From: JAMXLJ01 sp036558745
GTDB taxonomy: Bacteria > Actinomycetota > Acidimicrobiia > IMCC26256 > JAMXLJ01
DNA: 64,000 nucleotides
Assembly: GCA_036558745.1 (NCBI GenBank)
Contig: DATBEZ010000027.1
Span: 1 to 64,000, forward strand
Direction: 5' to 3'
Shown: positions 63,092 to 64,000 of the stretch, piece after piece
Layout: the number at the start of each line of letters is the position of its first letter
Position numbering within the stretch: position 1 is the first letter of the stretch
Notes under the pieces: generated by a model
Told to the model about the DNA's origin: nothing
Seen by the model: the letters and a program-made list of their open reading frames with translations, nothing else
The model's database searches: none
Position numbers and translations under genes: made by a program

Positions 63092-63955
63092 TCAGCCGAT
63101 GGCGGAGCGGGTGAAGACGCGGGTCGCGAGCGCGAGCACCGCGACGGCCGAGACCGCGACGACCGCGAGGCTGAGCATTGCCATGACCGTCGGGTCGCTC
63201 ATGCCCCAGATGTCGTGCAGCCCGTGGCCGTGCGGGTCGACGAGCCCGTAGCGCATGAGCGCGAGCGCGTGGGTCAGCGGGAGGAAGCGCGCGAACCACG
63301 TGAGCCACCACGGCATCGCCGTGATCGCGAAGAAGCTGCCCGCAAAGAACCACGGCAGCAAGGCGACCGGTGGCGCGGCGCCGACGTACTCCTCCTGCTT
63401 CTCCATGCGGGCGGCGAGGATCTCGGCGAGCCCGTGCATCAGCACGGCGATGCCGAGGACCGCACCCGTCGCCCACACCCACCCCGAGACGGCCGTATCG
63501 AAGGTGGCCCCGCGCGCGACGGACGCGCCCACGAGCGCGACGACTTGGAGCATGCTCACCGCAACGGCCACCGCGAGGTTCCCGAGCACCATCATCGTGC
63601 GCGGGGTCGGCGCGGCGAGCAGGTCGCGCTGTGCACCGCTGTGACGGTCGACGATGATGCCGATGCCGCCGAGCACGCAGCTGAGCGGCACGAGCAGCGC
63701 GATGGTCCCGACGGCGAGGAAGCTCTGGTAGTCGATGCCGGCCGTCGCCGGGATCGTCTTCGCGAGCGCCGGCGCGATCACGTCCGCGAAGAGGATCGGG
63801 GTGAGCAGCGGGACGAGGATCTCGCGCGGTGTGTGCGCGCTCAGCGAGAACCGTCGTCGTGCGAGGGTGCGGAACGCGGCCGATCGGCTCGGCCGGGTAC
63901 GGACCGGCGCCCGGGTCCTCGGCGCCCTGATCGTGGGGGTCGTGATGGTGGTCAA
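63092..63955 (-). CDS. ABC-2 type export permease
   Basis: The 287-aa permease of the DrrB/ABC-2 type has six helices, the loop GIIVDRHSGAQRDLLAAPTPR (shown in part: VDRHSGAQRDLLAAP) and the late segment LPWFFAGSFFAITAMPWWL. Drug or lipid export is typical. It starts at TTG 63955 with AAGGAG 6 nt upstream. The ATPase gene lies just upstream on the same strand and continues beyond the window. Confidence 0.88.
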   Translation of the reverse strand: MTTITTPTIRAPRTRAPVRTRPSRSAAFRTLARRRFSLSAHTPREILVPLLTPILFADVIAPALAKTIPATAGIDYQSFLAVGTIALLVPLSCVLGGIGIIVDRHSGAQRDLLAAPTPRTMMVLGNLAVAVAVSMLQVVALVGASVARGATFDTAVSGWVWATGAVLGIAVLMHGLAEILAARMEKQEEYVGAAPPVALLPWFFAGSFFAITAMPWWLTWFARFLPLTHALALMRYGLVDPHGHGLHDIWGMSDPTVMAMLSLAVVAVSAVAVLALATRVFTRSAIG

Positions 63956-63969
63956 CGGAGCTCCTTCGG

Positions 63970-64000
63970 TCAGGCGGCGAGACGGCCGCCGGTGAGGTCG
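63970..64000 (-). CDS. ABC transporter ATPase, C-terminal end only
   Basis: The minus-strand frame at the edge ends DLTGGRLAA and stop, 14 nt before the permease start. VFLDLTG-type endings are characteristic of DrrA-like ATPases, so this is very likely the partner of the ABC-2 permease. Only nine residues are visible. Confidence 0.55.
   Translation of the reverse strand, partial: DLTGGRLAA

Overview
The window is a contiguous, very GC-rich chromosomal segment from an actinobacterium. GTG starts are frequent, neighbouring genes often share 4-nt ATGA or GTGA overlaps, and coding density is high. Several families fit this: two F420-type luciferase-like oxidoreductases, a mycothiol-type DinB-like protein, a class E sortase, a DUF5317 membrane protein, an RNHCP protein and many TetR regulators. 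A complete System I cytochrome c maturation operon together with large acyl-CoA gene sets makes Acidimicrobiia or a relative my best guess. That placement is an inference, since no rRNA or tRNA gene was seen.

Layout. 1-4.6 kb (minus): ccmA-B-C-D-E-F, every junction overlapping by 4 nt, with ccmF cut by the window edge. 4.7-5.6 kb: class E sortase. 5.6-9.1 kb (minus): acyl-CoA carboxylase beta subunit, a separate 72-aa biotin carrier and two crotonases. 9.1-15.2 kb: DUF5317 protein; two membrane HD-domain proteins preceded by a 35-aa membrane peptide and a structured leader; a conserved unknown protein, a glycosyltransferase and a small membrane protein. 15.3-18.9 kb: zinc alcohol dehydrogenase, aldo/keto reductase, TetR, then PPK2. 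18.9-20.1 kb: a response regulator with a degenerate receiver, and a PilZ protein. 20.2-26.9 kb: serine hydrolase, DUF6790 protein, a decayed zinc/manganese ABC permease, a MocR regulator with a strong palindrome, a fructosamine-kinase-like gene, a kinase-LLM fusion and a 5'-shortened hotdog gene.

27-36.9 kb: PQQ-repeat lipoprotein, diguanylate cyclase, a small basic protein, a HAD-ParB-like fusion, an RNHCP protein, GH15 glucoamylase, TrmO, a membrane protein with a divergent TetR, and a SCO6745-type protein. 37-44.6 kb: Tat-exported phosphoesterase, MFS carrier, flavin-type oxidase, CocE-like lipoprotein, LLM oxidoreductase, HSL-type esterase and a SnoaL-like protein. 44.8-52.8 kb: MASE1 histidine kinase and NarL-type regulator, a MalT-like LuxR ATPase, an FAD monooxygenase, an ArsR-SRPBCC regulator and divergent small enzymes. 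53.2-63 kb: an acyl-CoA catabolic region (acyl-CoA dehydrogenase, ACAD10-like phosphotransferase, crotonase, quinone oxidoreductase, DUF35/thiolase-like pair, VOC, amidohydrolase, SDR) framed by TetR regulators. 63.1-64 kb: an ABC-2 drug-type exporter at the edge.

Four themes link the genes: periplasmic cytochrome c assembly; c-di-GMP signalling (GGDEF, HD-GYP-like and PilZ proteins, several with altered active sites); CoA-ester catabolism under local TetR control; and long perfect intergenic hairpins that probably end transcription. No CRISPR array, transposase, prophage or replication origin was seen. The points most worth checking are the 35-aa peptide with its leader, the two unusual fusions, the hairpin family and the thiolase-like protein lacking its cysteine.
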